Below are positions 61,971-64,000 of a DNA stretch of 64,000 nt, in pieces (position 1 is the stretch's first letter; each line of letters begins with the position of its first letter). Under the pieces are notes generated by a model, which was not told where the DNA came from, searched no databases, and was given only the letters and a program-made list of their open reading frames with translations. The translations under genes and the position numbers were made by a program. This stretch comes from JBGSPQ01 sp041738505 (GTDB lineage: Bacteria; Patescibacteriota; Gracilibacteria; UBA1369), in assembly GCA_041738505.1 (NCBI GenBank), contig JBGSPQ010000038.1, forward strand, positions 1 to 64,000, written 5' to 3'.

Positions 61971-63008
61971 CTATTTATCCATGTGCACGTCCATCTGCGG
62001 GTAAGGGAATTCCATCCCCTCCTCTTTAAACCTCTTGTGCAGGGCTTTGATAAATTCATGCTTGAGGGCGAACTGATCGGTATATTCGCGGGCGCGCAGG
62101 CCTACCGTAAAATTGATTCCCGATGCGCCGAATTCATTAAAACGCACCAGCGGTTCATAATCATTCACGCCCTTTTCCGAATCGGCCATTAGTTTTTTTG
62201 CCGTTTCCGCAATCACCTTTTCCACTTTTTCCAGGTCGCTGCCGTATGCCACTCCTCCAACCACCGGCACGGATAATTCCTCTTTCGGTTTTGAATAATT
62301 TGTTACAATCGCCGAAGAAATTCTTGAATTCGGGATTATAATCAGATTATTTGCGGGAGTCTTGATTGTTGTGTTTCTCCATGAGATATCCTCCACAAAG
62401 CCGCTGTTCACCCCCTCCATTTCTATGTAATCCCCCGGCCTGAATTTTTTGGACGCAATCAACTGAATGCCGGCGAACAGGTTGCTCAAAGTGTCCTGCA
62501 GCGCCAGCGCGACGGCCAGTCCCCCAACCCCCAGTGTGGCCAGAACGGGAGTCACGGAAATCCCGTAGGTCTGCAATACAACCAGCAGAGCCAGAGTGAA
62601 AATCAGAATTTTCGCGAGCACGTTAAAAATAGAACCCGCGGGCAGACCACCCTGTGTTTTTTTTGAGTAAAGACCGATAAAACCTTCCGTAATCCCGGAT
62701 ATAATCATGGCTGTCACAAGCGCTAAAACCACAAACAGCCCCCCGACTGCAAGGTGTTTAACCTCCGGATCGGCCGGCAATTCATTTATCGCCAAATAGG
62801 CGCCGCCAATCAAAAAAATGTAAATCACCCCCCGCCCCAGACCTTTTATCACCACGTCATCCCACTGCCATCTGCTTTTTTTGCTGAGTATCTTGAGCCT
62901 GCCCAGCAAAATACCCTTAAAAATCAGGGCAAGCAAAAGGCTTAATAAAAAATATATCGCCGGTCTTATGTATTGGACGTAGGGCATTTGATTGAAAATG
63001 TCTTCCAT
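61971..63008 (-). CDS. MscS-family mechanosensitive channel
   Basis: 345 residues. Three to four membrane segments, then the pore-lining helix VLATLGVGGLAVALALQDTL, the beta-domain FRPGDYIEMEG and the C-terminal domain (GSDLEKVEKVIAETAKKL). It opens under membrane tension to release solutes in osmotic downshock. Confidence 0.93.
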   Translation of the reverse strand: MEDIFNQMPYVQYIRPAIYFLLSLLLALIFKGILLGRLKILSKKSRWQWDDVVIKGLGRGVIYIFLIGGAYLAINELPADPEVKHLAVGGLFVVLALVTAMIISGITEGFIGLYSKKTQGGLPAGSIFNVLAKILIFTLALLVVLQTYGISVTPVLATLGVGGLAVALALQDTLSNLFAGIQLIASKKFRPGDYIEMEGVNSGFVEDISWRNTTIKTPANNLIIIPNSRISSAIVTNYSKPKEELSVPVVGGVAYGSDLEKVEKVIAETAKKLMADSEKGVNDYEPLVRFNEFGASGINFTVGLRAREYTDQFALKHEFIKALHKRFKEEGMEFPYPQMDVHMDK

Positions 63009-63102
63009 TATTTGTCGGTTAGGATTCTTTAGCAGGGTATCATAATTTTTTTATTTTTGTACCGTAAATTGGGGAAACCCGCATTAATGTTATTATTATA
63101 TT

Positions 63103-63131
63103 TTGTCTTTTTGTCAATTTTATGTTATTAT
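63103..63131 (+). promoter_or_regulatory. Promoter of the cysteine-repeat exported protein
   Basis: TTGTCT (63103-63108), 17 bases, TATTAT (63126-63131), about 50 bases before the ATG. Confidence 0.5.
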
Positions 63132-63180
63132 GTACCGATATAAATTTTTTATATCTTTTATTTCTTATTTTTTCATACTC

Positions 63181-64000
63181 ATGAAAAAACTCCAATTACC
63201 CAAGTGGCTAAAAACCGGGCTTCCGGTATTACTTGGCGTGCTCGTTGTTACCGCCGTGGTTGCCTATTCGGCCAATCCGGCCATGTTTCAGGGTTATCTG
63301 ACCCTTAAGCCGGCGACAATGACCAAAATTGACCCGTCAACGTTGAAACTGGCCCCGATTGAAACCGTCAAAACTCCGGTAGTTAAGGTTCCCGAGCTTA
63401 AACAACCGATTATTGAGGTAAAAGAACCTATTATGCCCGTTGTTCCTATCAAGCCGATTATTCCGATTAATCCCCTTCCCAAAGATCCCACGCCACTTCC
63501 CATGCCCATGCCACTTCCCATGCCCATGCCCGATACCACAGACCCCGTTTATCCGGAACCTTCCGCAATCTGCATGCAAATGAAGGAATGGCAAGCTTCA
63601 GGTCTATTGACCGCCAATATTATTAACAATATGGGTGGAGACTGGTCCCAGTGGAATGAGTGTCAAAACAACTATCACCAGTATATGAATACCTGGCCGA
63701 CGGTTTTTGTTTGTGAAACTTATAAAGCCTACCTGGATGCCGGAACTTTGTCCGATATGGTTGCAAATAATCAGATTGCCGTTGCCGATTATCTGTATTG
63801 CGCAACACAATATAAGAATATGTGGCATGAACTTACCCCTTCCGAAGATTACTGTATTCAGCTTCGTGTTTATCAGGAACAGAGCGTCTTGGAGCAGTAT
63901 GTTCAGGAAGGAATTGTACCGGCTTATGATAGTCAAATATGCAAGAGTGCATATTCAGGAATGTGGAATTCCTCCATCCCCGGAGAAAAGGAATGCGCCT
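63181..64000 (+). CDS. Exported protein with cysteine-pair repeats, C-terminus off the window
   Basis: 273 residues seen, no stop before the window end. Signal/anchor WLKTGLPVLLGVLVVTAVVA, followed by a Pro/Met/Lys linker (about 55-120, with PLPMPMPLPMPMP). Then three units of about 47 residues with paired cysteines (131/161, 178/207, 225/254; a seventh at 272). Unit 2, CETYKAYLDAGTL, has the same C-x5-Y-x2-AG-x-[LW] spacing as CRLVKTYYNAGTW of the SLH protein at 11460. Both proteins also have MFQG just after the membrane segment. It is probably a cell-surface protein of the same family; whether it ends in SLH domains cannot be seen. Confidence 0.8.
   Translation, partial: MKKLQLPKWLKTGLPVLLGVLVVTAVVAYSANPAMFQGYLTLKPATMTKIDPSTLKLAPIETVKTPVVKVPELKQPIIEVKEPIMPVVPIKPIIPINPLPKDPTPLPMPMPLPMPMPDTTDPVYPEPSAICMQMKEWQASGLLTANIINNMGGDWSQWNECQNNYHQYMNTWPTVFVCETYKAYLDAGTLSDMVANNQIAVADYLYCATQYKNMWHELTPSEDYCIQLRVYQEQSVLEQYVQEGIVPAYDSQICKSAYSGMWNSSIPGEKECA

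Overview
The window looks like a chromosomal piece of a Patescibacteria (CPR) bacterium, perhaps Peregrinibacteria-like; that placement is my inference. Reasons: seven proteins with S-layer homology (SLH) domains, a zinc-ribbon protein with the exact CxxC-x17-CxxC spacing common in these lineages, many unrecognised exported proteins, few recognisable Shine-Dalgarno sites, and start codons often only 8-26 bases after a good -10 box. TGA is a normal stop here (rsmE at 2897 and the gene at 18013 both end in TGA), so this is not one of the lineages that read UGA as glycine.

Layout. 1-9469: a band-7 protein (partial), nadA, rsmE, then a leftward run with an LCP-type cell-wall polymer transferase that may be a frameshift fusion with its upstream neighbour, a UPF0489 protein, unknown proteins and a radical SAM/B12 protein. 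9583-18915: an O-antigen ligase/polymerase-like protein, two SLH proteins (one with cysteine-pair repeats, one an M23 peptidase), a holin-like membrane protein, a small gene behind a consensus promoter whose spacer is a palindrome, and three paralogous genes, two of which end in variable regions with the signature of a diversity-generating retroelement (DGR). 18992-27073: an SLH beta-helix protein, a MATE transporter, and mnmA, argH and an amidohydrolase in tandem, then three small proteins. 27127-43090: an SLH beta-helix/DUF11 protein, an Lgt remnant, a ferric-reductase-like membrane protein, a zinc-ribbon protein, a DEAD-box helicase, two very large tandem SLH paralogues (probable S-layer or major surface proteins) and an HNH endonuclease gene with an in-frame stop. 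43379-47329: an ABC-F ATPase, a short RecQ and a ribbon-helix-helix-like protein. 47369-56725: another SLH beta-helix protein, then a 4.1-kb AT-richer two-gene island bracketed by a 70-bp duplication of the 3' end of the neighbouring oleate hydratase gene. 56984-64000: an unknown membrane protein, tRNA-Gly(UCC), an unknown protein, hpt, a beta-CASP nuclease, an MscS channel and a partial exported protein with the same kind of cysteine-pair repeats.

Taken together the window is rich in surface biology: SLH anchoring domains, an LCP transferase that could attach the polymer they bind, a polysaccharide polymerase/ligase, and diversified proteins. The two strongest leads are the DGR-type variable regions at 15039-15116 and 17062-17139 (no reverse transcriptase or template seen in this window) and the island at 51005-55127, which looks integrated into the 3' end of a protein-coding gene and carries two unrecognised proteins.
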